DNA of 29,421 nt from Burkholderiales bacterium UBA1834 (GCA_002339015.1 DDJC01000063.1:1-29421); one strand, 5' to 3'. Shown: positions 12,871 through 20,974, counted from the first letter of the stretch. Translations and numbers: made by a program. The notes: a model not told the origin generated them from the letters alone.

Positions 12871-14544
12871 ATGTTTGCCAATGTCCGCCTGAGCATGGCC
12901 TGGCTGCACACCTGGTTCGGCCTGGTGCTGGGCTTCGTGCTGATGGTCGCCTTCTTCTTCGGCGCGCTGTCGGTGTTCGACCGCGAGATCGACCGCTGGG
13001 CCAACCCGGCCACGCGCTTCGAGCCGCAGCCCATGCCTTCGTTCGACAAGATGCTCAAGCCGGTCTTCGAAGGCATGCAGCCGTCGGCCGACAGCATCCA
13101 GGCGATGCGCGACCAGGTCAACGGCCCGATGCCGGCCCGCTTCGACACGCCCAGTACCTGGGGCGCCTACACCACGCACCGGGATCCGGTGCTGGGCTTG
13201 TTCGCCGGCTACGAGGTGCCCAACGCCAAGCTGCCCGAAACGACCATCTGGGCGAACCGCACCATCGATCCGCGCAGCGGCGCATCGCTGCCCGATGACC
13301 AGCTGAAGATCGGCAACCAGTTTTTCTACCCGCTGCACTACAGCCTGACCTTGCACTGGAAGGATCTGGGCTACTGGATCGTGGGTTTTGCCGCGCTGAT
13401 CATGCTGGCGGCGCTGGTCAGCGGGGTGGTCATGCACCGCAGGATCTTCCGTGAGCTGTTCACCTTCCGCCCCAGGAAGGCCACGCAGCGCAGCGTGCTC
13501 GACCTGCACAACCTGACGGGCGTGCTGGCGCTGCCTTTTCACTTCTTCTTCGCCTTCACTGGCCTGGTGATCTTCGCGGGCATCTATTTCCCGATCACCC
13601 ACACCCAGCTGGAGCCGCTGCACGAGCTGCATGAGAAGGTCGAGGCCCAGGAGACCGGTCTGCCGCATGAGCGCGCCGGGGTGGCCGCGCCCATCGCCTC
13701 GGTCGATGCGATGGTGGCCGAGGCCCAGCGCCGCTGGGCGGCCAAGGGCATGGCCGGCGAGGTGGGCTTCCTGGCGCTGCGGCATGTCAATGATGCCAAC
13801 GGCTATGTCAGCATCTACCGCGCTGGCACCGACCGCATCGCCCTGGTGGGCGAGGGCATCCACTTCAAGGCCAGCACCGGCGAGCTGCTCCGCGAGGATC
13901 CGCCGCGCACCGCGGTCGACAGCGTCAACACCTTCCTGACCGGCCTGCACCTGCAGCACTTCCGCCATTGGCTGCTGCGCTGGCTGTATGTGTTCGGCGG
14001 GCTGATGGGCTGCGTGTGCATCGCCACCGGTTTCATCTTCTTCGTCGAAAAGCGCAAGAAGCAGCACGCCCGGCAAGGCAGCCAGGGCAGCCGCGTGGTG
14101 GATGCGATGGCCGTGACCACCGTCACCGGCATGCTGCTCGCCACCTTGGGCATCCTGATCGCCAACCGCCTGCTGCCGGAAACGCTGCCCCCGGGCTGGC
14201 CGGGCAGGGGCGATCTGGAGCGCTATGTGTTCTGGGCCTGCTGGGCCCTGGCGATGGTGCACGCCTTCGTGCGCAGCGCGCCGGTGGCCAAGGGCCTGCT
14301 CAATCCGGCATGGCGTGAACAGTGCCTGGCGGTGGCGGGCATGGCGGTGCTGGCTGTGGTGCTGAACTGGCTGACCACGGGCGATCACCTGCTCAAGACG
14401 CTGGGTGCAGGCTACTGGCCTGTGGCCGGGGTGGATTTGTTCATGCTGGGCAGCGCGCTGCTGGCCCTGCTGGCAGCACGCCGCCTGAACCGCGGTCAGG
14501 GGCGCGCTGTGCCCATGGCGACGGTGGAGGCTGCCCATGTCTGA
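12871..14544 (+). CDS. PepSY domain-containing membrane protein (iron-regulated)
   Basis: A 557-residue PepSY-associated transmembrane protein. The N-terminus MFANVRLSMAWLHTWFGLVL opens the first helix with the typical WLHTW motif, followed by a periplasmic loop, a second helix pair around the MHRRIFRELFTFRP and HNLTGVLALPFHFFFAFTGL segments, a second periplasmic domain with PepSY-like strands (GFLALRHVNDANGYVSIYRA) and a C-terminal set of helices. The HxxxG and H-containing helix motifs resemble those of proteins thought to reduce ferric siderophores at the inner membrane. ATG at 12871 follows AGGAGA at a good distance. It overlaps the next gene by 8 nt. Located behind a Fur box, it is likely made when iron is scarce and may help release iron from siderophores; that function is inferred. 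Confidence 0.85.
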   Translation: MFANVRLSMAWLHTWFGLVLGFVLMVAFFFGALSVFDREIDRWANPATRFEPQPMPSFDKMLKPVFEGMQPSADSIQAMRDQVNGPMPARFDTPSTWGAYTTHRDPVLGLFAGYEVPNAKLPETTIWANRTIDPRSGASLPDDQLKIGNQFFYPLHYSLTLHWKDLGYWIVGFAALIMLAALVSGVVMHRRIFRELFTFRPRKATQRSVLDLHNLTGVLALPFHFFFAFTGLVIFAGIYFPITHTQLEPLHELHEKVEAQETGLPHERAGVAAPIASVDAMVAEAQRRWAAKGMAGEVGFLALRHVNDANGYVSIYRAGTDRIALVGEGIHFKASTGELLREDPPRTAVDSVNTFLTGLHLQHFRHWLLRWLYVFGGLMGCVCIATGFIFFVEKRKKQHARQGSQGSRVVDAMAVTTVTGMLLATLGILIANRLLPETLPPGWPGRGDLERYVFWACWALAMVHAFVRSAPVAKGLLNPAWREQCLAVAGMAVLAVVLNWLTTGDHLLKTLGAGYWPVAGVDLFMLGSALLALLAARRLNRGQGRAVPMATVEAAHV

Positions 14545-14860
14545 GGGGTCGATGGCTGGTGTGTTGCTGCTGGTGGCCTTTGTGGTCACGGTGGCCGGCA
14601 TGGGGTGGCTGGCACTGCTGCTGGAAGCGCATTGGGCGCAGGTGAGGGGGGCGGCTGCCCCCGCACCGACGGAGGCGGTAAGGTGGCGCCTGGGCCTGCT
14701 CGGCGCGGTGGCCTTGCTGGCTTCGCTGGGCCTGTGCCTGAGGGTGGACCACGCCTCGATGGCCGTGCTGGTGTGGGTGATGCTGGTGGCCGTAGCTGCC
14801 TTGCTGATCACCTTGACGCTCACGTGGCGGGCGCACTGGCTGCGCTGGCTGCCCGCCTGA
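14537..14860 (+). CDS. DUF3325 small membrane protein
   Basis: A 107-residue protein with three predicted membrane helices and a C-terminal helix ending RAHWLRWLPA. The length, the internal LGLLGAVALLASLGLCLRVD segment and the position directly after a PepSY gene fit DUF3325, the third member of the DUF3649-PepSY-DUF3325 group. It overlaps the PepSY gene by 8 nt, so translation is coupled. The function is unknown; a partner of the PepSY protein in iron handling is the reasonable guess. Confidence 0.78.
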   Translation: MSEGSMAGVLLLVAFVVTVAGMGWLALLLEAHWAQVRGAAAPAPTEAVRWRLGLLGAVALLASLGLCLRVDHASMAVLVWVMLVAVAALLITLTLTWRAHWLRWLPA

Positions 14861-14893
14861 GCAACCGACGACGCCCTGCAACGGCGGGAAGGA

Positions 14894-15649
14894 TCAAGCG
14901 CCGGGAGGCGTGCTGTCGTGAAGCAGCAGGGCCTTGGCTGCTTCGATGCGCAGGGCCAGATCGGCACTCGGATCGTTCATCACCTGCAGCAGGAACTGGC
15001 GGGGATCCTGCGTGCCTTTGTTGCAAGCTGGCGAGCTTGATGGGGATGGGGTCGCGCTTGAGGCTGGTTCTGCAGACGGCTGGGTGGCTGGTGTCGGGCG
15101 CTCCGCCAACAGTGGCGGAATCATGTCGGCATCGCCGATGCGCAGGGCATTGAGCAAGTCGGCCTGACCGTCGGGGTTGGGCGGTATGTCCAGCCAAGGT
15201 GTGTCTGCGAACACAGGGGCCAGGTCCCGAGCGACGAAGGCGGCCCACTGGCCTTCCTTGGCCGCGAAGGGCGGGATGGCTCCAGGCTGCCTCAAAGGCT
15301 TGAGGCCTCTTCCTCCGTGATCCATGAGCGCGGGCGTGATGCCGATCCGCTCGGGCGGGATCTCTGCCCAGTAACGTGCGTGCAGCAGTTCAAGGAAGGC
15401 CACGGCCCGGGGCGTGGCGATCGGGCTGGCCAGAGAGAACCACAGTTGGTAGCCGTCCAGTCCATTGATGGCAATGCCCGGGGCGGGAAGGCCCATGTCT
15501 TCCTGCACCGCCTGCCATAGCCGGGCCACGGCGGGCCAATCGGCCGGGCGCGACAACTCCAGCACCATCGCGCGAACGCTGGTCGGGGTGGGGCTTTGGA
15601 AAGCGGCAGGCTCGTACAGGCGTTGCCACTGGGCTTGGAGTCGGCTCAT
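14894..15649 (-). CDS. Hypothetical protein, 251 aa, two-part architecture
   Basis: Not assigned to a named family. The N-terminal about 170 residues form one domain with the segment GIAINGLDGYQLWFSLASPI followed by a helix (AVAFLELLHARYW) and the motif PALMDHGGRGLKPLR. Next comes a low-complexity linker rich in Pro, Ser, Ala and Thr (about 180-212), then a short helical tail (QFLLQVMNDPSADLALRIEAAKALLLH). The hydrophobic GxxxYQLWFSL strand resembles nucleotide-binding or primase-like folds, but no catalytic residues can be named, so this is only an impression. The ATG at 15649 has no clear ribosome-binding site. It converges with the iron operon and follows the ribbon-helix-helix gene on the same strand. 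Confidence 0.62.
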   Translation of the reverse strand: MSRLQAQWQRLYEPAAFQSPTPTSVRAMVLELSRPADWPAVARLWQAVQEDMGLPAPGIAINGLDGYQLWFSLASPIATPRAVAFLELLHARYWAEIPPERIGITPALMDHGGRGLKPLRQPGAIPPFAAKEGQWAAFVARDLAPVFADTPWLDIPPNPDGQADLLNALRIGDADMIPPLLAERPTPATQPSAEPASSATPSPSSSPACNKGTQDPRQFLLQVMNDPSADLALRIEAAKALLLHDSTPPGA

Positions 15650-15743
15650 GGACAGCGGGCATCAAGCCCGGATCAAGGCAAAGCCCGAGCATAACGGGCC
15701 GAGATGGTGGCCTCGAACTGGCAGTCTGTGGTCAGGTAGGGAC

Positions 15744-15974
15744 TTAACAGTGCGTGGCGGCACGCTCAGGCAGGGGCTCCTGGCCTTGGCCGACATCGCC
15801 TGGCGCGTTGTCGGTGCGCGCGGCTTCCTGGTTCAGGGCCTCGGCCGCCCGCTGCGCGGCCAGCCATTCCTGCAAGGCCTGCAGGATGATGGCATTGCGG
15901 TTGGCGCCCAGCTTCAGTGCCGCCGCGCTCAGGTCGCGGCTGGTGTCGTCATCGATGTAGACGGTGTACTGCAT
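15744..15974 (-). CDS. Ribbon-helix-helix (CopG/Arc-like) small protein
   Basis: A 76-residue protein. Residues 1-48 (MQYTVYIDDDTSRDLSAAAL and then KLGANRNAIILQALQEWL) fit a ribbon-helix-helix DNA-binding domain: a basic-hydrophobic strand, helix, turn and a second helix with NAIILQALQEWL. The remainder is an acidic, disordered tail. The ATG at 15974 was chosen because GGAAGGAAAG lies 8 nt upstream; the frame extends to 16004 but the extension lacks such a site. No toxin gene adjoins it, so it is not called an antitoxin. Confidence 0.72.
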   Translation of the reverse strand: MQYTVYIDDDTSRDLSAAALKLGANRNAIILQALQEWLAAQRAAEALNQEAARTDNAPGDVGQGQEPLPERAATHC

Positions 15975-16052
15975 GGCTTGAGCTTTCCTTCCGATGGCAC
16001 TCATCGTAAGAGGCTGCTGGCGTCAGACATTAAGGGGTTCTGAAGCGTTGTT

Positions 16053-16076
16053 AAAAAAGTGAGAAATCGATTTCAC
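16053..16076 (-). terminator. Rho-independent terminator after the galactose-oxidase-like gene
   Basis: On the minus strand GTGAAATCGATTTCTCAC (16076-16059) forms a hairpin with one bulge, followed by TTTTTT (16058-16053). It begins about 33 nt after the stop codon at 16110 and separates that gene from the ribbon-helix-helix gene. Confidence 0.78.
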
Positions 16077-16109
16077 CCCGTGGTAACCGGGCGAAAAAGC
16101 GAACTGCGC

Positions 16110-17609
16110 TTACCCCAGGCGCAGGATGCGCGCCACCGAAGGCACGCCAGCGCCGTCGAACACGAACAGCATGTAGTAGCCCGGCGGGGCGGTTTCGGGC
16201 GTCGCGGGGGCGGTCACGGTCAGGGTCTTGCCGCTTGCGCTGAAGTTCAGCGGCAGGAAGCGCTGGTCGAAATCCACCGTGTGCGTGGCCGAGCCCGTCT
16301 TGACCAAGGTGACACGGCTGACATTGGTGATGCTTGCCTCGATCTTGAAGTTCTGCTTCCAGGTCATGGCGGTGGGTGCCGCCGTGATGGATGGGCGCGG
16401 GGCCAGCGTGCCGCTCCAATCCTTCTTGTAAAGGTAGGGCGGGGTGTAGATCTCGGCGTTGAGGTTGGTGACGGGGCCGGGGGCGCCGCCCCCGGCCGTG
16501 AGCACCGTGGCGTCGGGCAGCAGCAGCGACACCGAGTGGTACAGGCGCATGCGCCTGGCGGTGGCGGTGGGCGTCCACTTGCCGGTGGCCGGATCCCAGA
16601 TCTTGCCGGCATAGGCCACACCGAAGGCCACGTTGGACCAGATCGAGCCGCCGTTGACGTAGACCTTGCCGTCGGGCAGCACGGTGGCCGACGCGTGGAA
16701 GCGGTCCTGGCCGACGCCGGTGGTGGCCTTGGCGGTGGGCTGGCTGCCATTGAGGTCGATCACCTGAGCGCTGTTGTACTTGCGCAGGGTCAGGATCTTG
16801 CCGGGCGCGAACATCACGCTGGGCAGGTAGTAGTCGCCCGCCGGCAGGTTGAGCGGCGTCTTGGCGATCGACCCGTTGCCGGTGGGATCCATGTAGTAAG
16901 TGCCGCCCCAGATCGTGGTCACGAAGACACGGCTGTTGGGAGCCTGCCAGGCCAGTGGGTAGCTCCAGTTGCGGCTGCCGTAGGCGTCGTCGCTGGTGGC
17001 GCCTTCCAGGCTGCGCCAGCCCTGGCCTTCGGTGTAGAGCTCGGGCGTGGGGACCGACAGCTCGTTGATCGACGCGCGGCCGCCCAGCACCAGGGTCTGG
17101 CCGCTGGCCAGGGTGACGACGGTGGGGTACCAGCGCAGGTCGCGCATGGGCTGCGGCGCCTGATAGAGCGCCGAGCTGCGGTAGTCGAAGAGATTGACGT
17201 CGTTGACGGAGTAGTTGCGAACGCCGTTGATCGTCTTGTCACCACCGGTGAGCAGCACGGCGCCGCTGGAGGGCACGATGACCTGGGCGCTGCAGAACGT
17301 GTCGGTGCCGGTGGTGTTGGGCAGCACCAGGTGCGCGTTGCTGCCCGTGCCCAGCTTGGGATCCCAGACGTCATAGATGAATTGGCCGGTCTGGTTGCCC
17401 TTGGCATCGGTGCCGTAGCTGAGCAGGCGACCGTCGGGCAGCAGCACCACATGGATCGGGATGAGCGGCCAGTTCACGACAGGCCCCATGGAGCCTTTGG
17501 TGAAGGCATCCCAGGGCGCGGCTTGCGCGCTGGAGAGGGCGGACAGCGCTATCGGAAATGCCAGGCCCAGGCCGATCATGGCCGTTCGTGTTGTGGCAAG
17601 CAGTCTCAT
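16110..17609 (-). CDS. Exported galactose oxidase-like copper-radical enzyme (DUF1929 C-terminus)
   Basis: A 499-residue protein with a signal peptide (cleavage near AQA-A, residue 30), then a kelch-type propeller and a C-terminal DUF1929 domain. The residues needed for a Tyr-Cys copper-radical oxidase are all in place by pattern: Cys106 (TFCSAQ) and Tyr161 (RWYPT), which would be cross-linked, axial Tyr357-His358 (RLYHS), and His443 (THTVDFDQR). The order matches glyoxal oxidase and GlxA-type enzymes, which oxidise aldehydes or primary alcohols and make hydrogen peroxide. The substrate is unknown. The ATG at 17609 has AAGGGA upstream. It is a single-gene unit with a terminator at 16053-16076. 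Without a neighbouring glycan synthase or secreted polysaccharide gene, its role (for example surface-glycan oxidation) is inference. Confidence 0.88.
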   Translation of the reverse strand: MRLLATTRTAMIGLGLAFPIALSALSSAQAAPWDAFTKGSMGPVVNWPLIPIHVVLLPDGRLLSYGTDAKGNQTGQFIYDVWDPKLGTGSNAHLVLPNTTGTDTFCSAQVIVPSSGAVLLTGGDKTINGVRNYSVNDVNLFDYRSSALYQAPQPMRDLRWYPTVVTLASGQTLVLGGRASINELSVPTPELYTEGQGWRSLEGATSDDAYGSRNWSYPLAWQAPNSRVFVTTIWGGTYYMDPTGNGSIAKTPLNLPAGDYYLPSVMFAPGKILTLRKYNSAQVIDLNGSQPTAKATTGVGQDRFHASATVLPDGKVYVNGGSIWSNVAFGVAYAGKIWDPATGKWTPTATARRMRLYHSVSLLLPDATVLTAGGGAPGPVTNLNAEIYTPPYLYKKDWSGTLAPRPSITAAPTAMTWKQNFKIEASITNVSRVTLVKTGSATHTVDFDQRFLPLNFSASGKTLTVTAPATPETAPPGYYMLFVFDGAGVPSVARILRLG

Positions 17610-17772
17610 GGAATCCCTTTGTGTGTGTTTGTTTCTTGTGTATCCGTGCGCGAGCAGCCTAGAGGGGGGATACTTTGGGGTCAACCCTTGATCGCGGGGG
17701 CTTCACAAGATGCCTCCGCGCCGCGCTTGTTTGGGTTCAGGCATGAGCTGAACCTGTATTTGGAGACCACCG

Positions 17773-18414
17773 ATGAAACTGTCGAGCCAGAGTTTTGCCG
17801 ATGGCGGCGAGATCCCGGGCGAGTTCGCCTTTGCCGTGATCGATCCGAAATCGCATGTGAGCCTGTCGTCCAACCGTAACCCGCACCTGGCGTGGACCGA
17901 GGTGCCCGAGGGCACCAAGTCCTTTGCCGTGATTGCGCACGATCCGGATGTGCCCAGCAAGGGCGACGACGTGAACCAGGAAGGGCGCGAGGTGCCCTCC
18001 AGCCTGCCGCGGGTGGATTTCTTCCATTGGGTGGTGATCGACCTGCCAGCTGATACGCGCGAGATTGCCGTGGGCAGCCACTCGCACAATGTGACACCCA
18101 AGGGCAAGGCCGGCCCCCAGGCCCCCGGCGGCAAGCCCTGGCGCCATGGCATCAATGACTACACCGGCTGGTTCGCGGGGGATCACGACATGGAGGGCGA
18201 CTACTACGGCTACGACGGTCCGTGCCCCCCGTGGAACGACAGCATCGTGCACCGCTATGTGTTCACGGTGTATGCGCTGGACGTGGAACGGCTGGACGTG
18301 GGCGGTGTGATCACCGGTGCGGCCGTGCGTGCGGCGCTGGAAGGCCACGTGCTGGCCAGTGACCAGATCACCGGCACCTACACGCTCAATCCGCGGCTGA
18401 AGGGGCAGGGTTGA
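17773..18414 (+). CDS. YbhB/YbcL-type phosphatidylethanolamine-binding-like protein
   Basis: A 213-residue member of the PEBP (Raf kinase inhibitor-like) family with no signal peptide. Landmarks are NPHLAWTEVPEGTKSFAVIA (37-56), the DPD-x-P anion-binding stretch (AHDPDVP) and the DGPCPPWNDSIVHRY segment that supplies the HRY motif. The protein is longer than E. coli YbhB (158 aa), mainly through an insert around residues 65-85 and 105-140. The bacterial ligand is unknown. The stop codon overlaps the ATG of the RidA-like gene by one nucleotide, so the two are translated together. GGAG lies 9 nt before the ATG. Confidence 0.85.
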   Translation: MKLSSQSFADGGEIPGEFAFAVIDPKSHVSLSSNRNPHLAWTEVPEGTKSFAVIAHDPDVPSKGDDVNQEGREVPSSLPRVDFFHWVVIDLPADTREIAVGSHSHNVTPKGKAGPQAPGGKPWRHGINDYTGWFAGDHDMEGDYYGYDGPCPPWNDSIVHRYVFTVYALDVERLDVGGVITGAAVRAALEGHVLASDQITGTYTLNPRLKGQG

Positions 18415-18791
18415 TGAGCGGTGGCACTGACCTCGGGGTTCAGCGCCTGCACGTGGGCAAGCGCCTGAGCGAAGCGGCCATCGCTGGCGGCACGGTCTAC
18501 CTGGCCGGCCAGGTGCCCGAGAACGAGCCCGACGCCGACATCGAAGGCCAGACGCGCGAGGTGCTGGGCCACATCGACCGGTTGCTGGGTGAAACCGGCA
18601 GCAGCAAGCAGCACCTGTTGAGCGTGCAGATCTACCTGAAGGACATCAGCGAGATCGGCCGTATGAACGAGGTGTGGGATGCCTGGGTGGCACCTGGCCA
18701 AGCGCCACCGCGCGCGACCGTGCAGGCGGCGCTGGCCGACCCGCGCTGGCGCATCGAGGTGGTGGTGGTGGCGCGGCAGGAGGGGGCCTGA
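18414..18791 (+). CDS. RidA/YjgF-family protein
   Basis: A 125-residue Rid-family protein with typical length. It shows the strand AAIAGGTVYLAGQVPEN, the helix with REVLGHIDRLLGETGSSKQH, the LLSVQIYLKDIS segment and the conserved PPRATVQAALADPRWRIEVVVVA end. RidA hydrolyses reactive 2-aminoacrylate and similar enamines; this subgroup, which ends in DPRW.IE, is often called 'RidA family protein' and its activity has not been fixed. It starts one nucleotide within the stop of the PEBP-like gene. The next gene converges from the other strand with a 12-nt gap and no terminator visible. Confidence 0.85.
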   Translation: MSGGTDLGVQRLHVGKRLSEAAIAGGTVYLAGQVPENEPDADIEGQTREVLGHIDRLLGETGSSKQHLLSVQIYLKDISEIGRMNEVWDAWVAPGQAPPRATVQAALADPRWRIEVVVVARQEGA

Positions 18792-18803
18792 CGATACCTT
18801 CCC

Positions 18804-19445
18804 TCAGATGGCGTAGTTGAGTTCGAGCGGGTGGGCGCGCTCCAGGCGGCGCTGGCGCTGCTGGTCGCGCACCAGCTGATCCACCTTGAAGCGAGCCCAG
18901 GGCCAGGGGCCATGGCCGGACTCGACGTTGACGTGGCCGGCCTGGCCCAGGTTGTGCAAGCGTGCGCCCCAGCGATCGGCCCACAGTTGGGCGTGCTCCA
19001 GAGGCATCCATGGGTCGTTCTCGCTGCCCACCAGTGTGCTGGGAATGCCCAGACCATGCAGGGGCAGGCGCTCGTCCACGCTGAACTTGACCGGATCGGC
19101 AGGGGCCACCAGCAAGGCCGAGCGGATGCGGGGGCCACGATCCTGCGGCGAGCGGGTGCTCAGGTGATGGGCCAGGGCCAGCGTGCCGAAGCTGTGCGCC
19201 ACGGCAATCCAGGTGGTCTGCTCGGAGGCGCTGTCGACCACCTCGGTGATGCGCCGGGCCCAGATGTCCAGATCGGGCTGGTCGAAACGCTGCTGGCGTA
19301 CCCGGACGGCACCGCGGTACTGTGTCTGCAGCCACGTCTGCCAGTGTCCTGGGCCGCTGTCGTTCAGGCCGGGGATGATCAGGATGCGCACCGGGGCGCC
19401 GTCGTAGCGGCGGCCCAGCGAGAAGGGATTGATGCCTTGGTCCAT
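18804..19445 (-). CDS. RBBP9/YdeN-family serine hydrolase
   Basis: A 213-residue alpha/beta hydrolase. The RBBP9/YdeN signature is present: VRILIIPGLNDSGPGHWQTW (19-38), nucleophile Ser85 in AHSFG, Asp144 in SENDPW and His171 in AGHVN. Members hydrolyse small esters, and physiological substrates are mostly unknown. I prefer the ATG at 19445, just ahead of the conserved domain. The frame is open to 19547, but that ATG sits next to the terminator hairpin of the gene upstream and the added 34 residues resemble nothing. It ends 12 nt from the convergent RidA-like gene. Confidence 0.85.
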   Translation of the reverse strand: MDQGINPFSLGRRYDGAPVRILIIPGLNDSGPGHWQTWLQTQYRGAVRVRQQRFDQPDLDIWARRITEVVDSASEQTTWIAVAHSFGTLALAHHLSTRSPQDRGPRIRSALLVAPADPVKFSVDERLPLHGLGIPSTLVGSENDPWMPLEHAQLWADRWGARLHNLGQAGHVNVESGHGPWPWARFKVDQLVRDQQRQRRLERAHPLELNYAI

Positions 19446-19550
19446 GGGCTCACGATAGGCATCCCGAGCCTTGGCGTGAAGCGATGTTTGCGCATGCGGG
19501 TCATCGGTTTGCGCATGAAGCAGATTGAATCGGATGGGAGTCCGCATAAA

Positions 19551-19578
19551 GAAAGAAGCGCCCCTCAGGGCGCTTTTG
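19551..19578 (-). terminator. Rho-independent terminator after the sulfhydrylase gene
   Basis: An 8-bp stem (19556-19563 pairing with 19568-19575) with a 4-nt loop is followed on the minus strand by TTCTTTCTTT, about 20 nt after the stop codon at 19596. On the plus strand the same hairpin has a short T-tract, so it may act in both directions. Confidence 0.78.
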
Positions 19579-19595
19579 GGGCCTGGAAAATGGCT

Positions 19596-20885
19596 TCAGG
19601 CGGCCTGTGCCAGGGCCTGATCCAGATCGGCCAGCAGATCGTCAATGTGCTCGATACCGACCGAAAGGCGCACGGTGTCTTCCGTCACGCCGGCCTTGGC
19701 CAGCTCGTCAGGCGCCAGTTGGCGGTGCGTGGTCGAGGCCGGGTGCGTGGCCAGCGAGCGCACGTCGCCGATGTTGACCAGGCGCGTGAACAACTGCAGC
19801 GCATCGAGGAAGCGCTCGCCGCCCTGGCGGCCACCCGGCACACCGAAGGTCAGCACGCCTGAGCCTTGTCCCGAAATGTATTTCTGCACCAGCGGGTGCT
19901 CGGGGTGGTCGGGCAGGCCCGCGTAGTTCACCCATTCCACACGCGGATGCTTCTGCAGGTGCTGCGCGATCTTCAGCGTGTTCTGGCTGATGCGGTCCAT
20001 GCGCAGGCCCAGCGTCTCAACGCCCTGCAGAATCAGGAAGGCGTTGAATGGCGAGAGTGCTGCCCCCATGTTTCGCAACGGCACCACGCGCGCCCTGCCA
20101 ATGTAGGCCGCCGCTCCCAGGGCCTCGGTGTAGACCACGCCGTGGTAGCTCACGTCCGGCTCGTTGAGTCGCTTGAAGCGCTGCTTGTGCTGCGCCCACG
20201 GGAACTTGCCCGAATCCACGATGGCGCCACCGATGCTGGTGCCATGGCCACCGATGTACTTGGTCAGCGATTGCACGACGATGTCGGCGCCATGCTCGAT
20301 GGGCCGGCACAGATAAGGCGAAGGCACGGTGTTGTCGACGATCAGCGGCACGCCATGGCGGTGGGCGATTTCGGCGATCTTGGCGATGTCGGTGATGTTG
20401 CCCGAGGGGTTGCCCAACGACTCGACGAAGATGGCCTTGGTTCGGTCATCGATGAGCTTTTCAAAGCTTGCTGGATCGCGGTGGTTGGCGAAGCGCGCGG
20501 TAATGCCGTACTGCGGCAGCGTGTGTGCGAACAGGTTGTAGGTGCCGCCATACAAGGCCGTCGAAGAGACGAAGTTGTCACCGGCTTCGGCGATGGTCTG
20601 GATGGCGTAGGTGACGGCAGCCTGGCCAGACGCCAGCGCCAGTGCGCCGATCCCACCTTCAAGCGCCGCGATGCGCTTTTCCAGTACATCGGTTGTCGGA
20701 TTCATGATGCGGGTGTAAATGTTGCCCGCCACCTTGAGGTCGAACAAGTCGGCGCCGTGCTGGGCGCTGTCGAAGGCATAGGCCACGGTCTGATACAGGG
20801 GAACGGCCACTGACTTGGTGGTCGGGTCCGGCGAGTAGCCGGCGTGCACGGACAGGGTTTCGAACTTCCAGTCGGGTTTGCTCAT
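19596..20885 (-). CDS. O-acetylhomoserine aminocarboxypropyltransferase (sulfhydrylase)-type enzyme
   Basis: A 429-residue PLP enzyme of the Cys/Met metabolism family. The opening ETLSVHAGYSPDPTTKSVAV is characteristic of the MetY/Met17 branch, with the cofactor lysine Lys209 (QSLTKYIGGHG), Asp184 (VDNTVPSPYL) and the substrate-binding YTRIMNPT stretch. These enzymes make homocysteine from O-acetylhomoserine and sulfide, and some accept O-succinyl substrate or methanethiol, so the precise donor is not certain. GAGAGG precedes the ATG at 20885; an upstream in-frame start at 20930 is less supported. It is flanked by a palindrome (20960-20974) upstream and a terminator downstream, so it is probably a single-gene unit. 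Confidence 0.9.
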   Translation of the reverse strand: MSKPDWKFETLSVHAGYSPDPTTKSVAVPLYQTVAYAFDSAQHGADLFDLKVAGNIYTRIMNPTTDVLEKRIAALEGGIGALALASGQAAVTYAIQTIAEAGDNFVSSTALYGGTYNLFAHTLPQYGITARFANHRDPASFEKLIDDRTKAIFVESLGNPSGNITDIAKIAEIAHRHGVPLIVDNTVPSPYLCRPIEHGADIVVQSLTKYIGGHGTSIGGAIVDSGKFPWAQHKQRFKRLNEPDVSYHGVVYTEALGAAAYIGRARVVPLRNMGAALSPFNAFLILQGVETLGLRMDRISQNTLKIAQHLQKHPRVEWVNYAGLPDHPEHPLVQKYISGQGSGVLTFGVPGGRQGGERFLDALQLFTRLVNIGDVRSLATHPASTTHRQLAPDELAKAGVTEDTVRLSVGIEHIDDLLADLDQALAQAA

Positions 20886-20959
20886 GGAGCGCCTCTCATC
20901 ATTGGGTGTGGCGGTGTGGGCGCCCAGCATAGAGGCGACGCCTTGTTCACAAAAGCGCA

Positions 20960-20974
20960 GAAACCTCAGGTTTC
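20960..20974. promoter_or_regulatory. Palindrome upstream of the sulfhydrylase gene, candidate operator
   Basis: GAAACCTCAGGTTTC forms a perfect 6-bp inverted repeat with a 3-nt centre, 75 nt before the start codon of the sulfhydrylase. A possible weak promoter (TTTGTG, 16 nt, TATGCT on the minus strand) lies just downstream of it. The position suits a repressor or LysR-type activator site, but no known motif was matched. Confidence 0.4.

Noticed and set aside
12616..14967. 783-codon open frame on the minus strand across the iron operon
   Set aside because: It is the antisense of three well-supported membrane protein genes, has low-complexity Gln/His/Arg-rich composition and no domain.
15744..15974. 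Ribbon-helix-helix protein as the antitoxin of a toxin-antitoxin pair
   Set aside because: No toxin-like gene (ParE, RelE, PIN or GNAT) adjoins it; the neighbours are an unknown 251-aa protein and an oxidase.
16059..17879. 606-codon plus-strand frame over the galactose-oxidase-like gene
   Set aside because: It is Gly/Val/Arg-rich antisense of a gene with a clear signal peptide and full active site, a common artefact of high-GC DNA.
19446..19547. Longer start for the RBBP9-type hydrolase at 19547
   Set aside because: The ATG lies just beyond the terminator of the upstream gene without a ribosome-binding site, and the extra 34 residues match nothing in the family.
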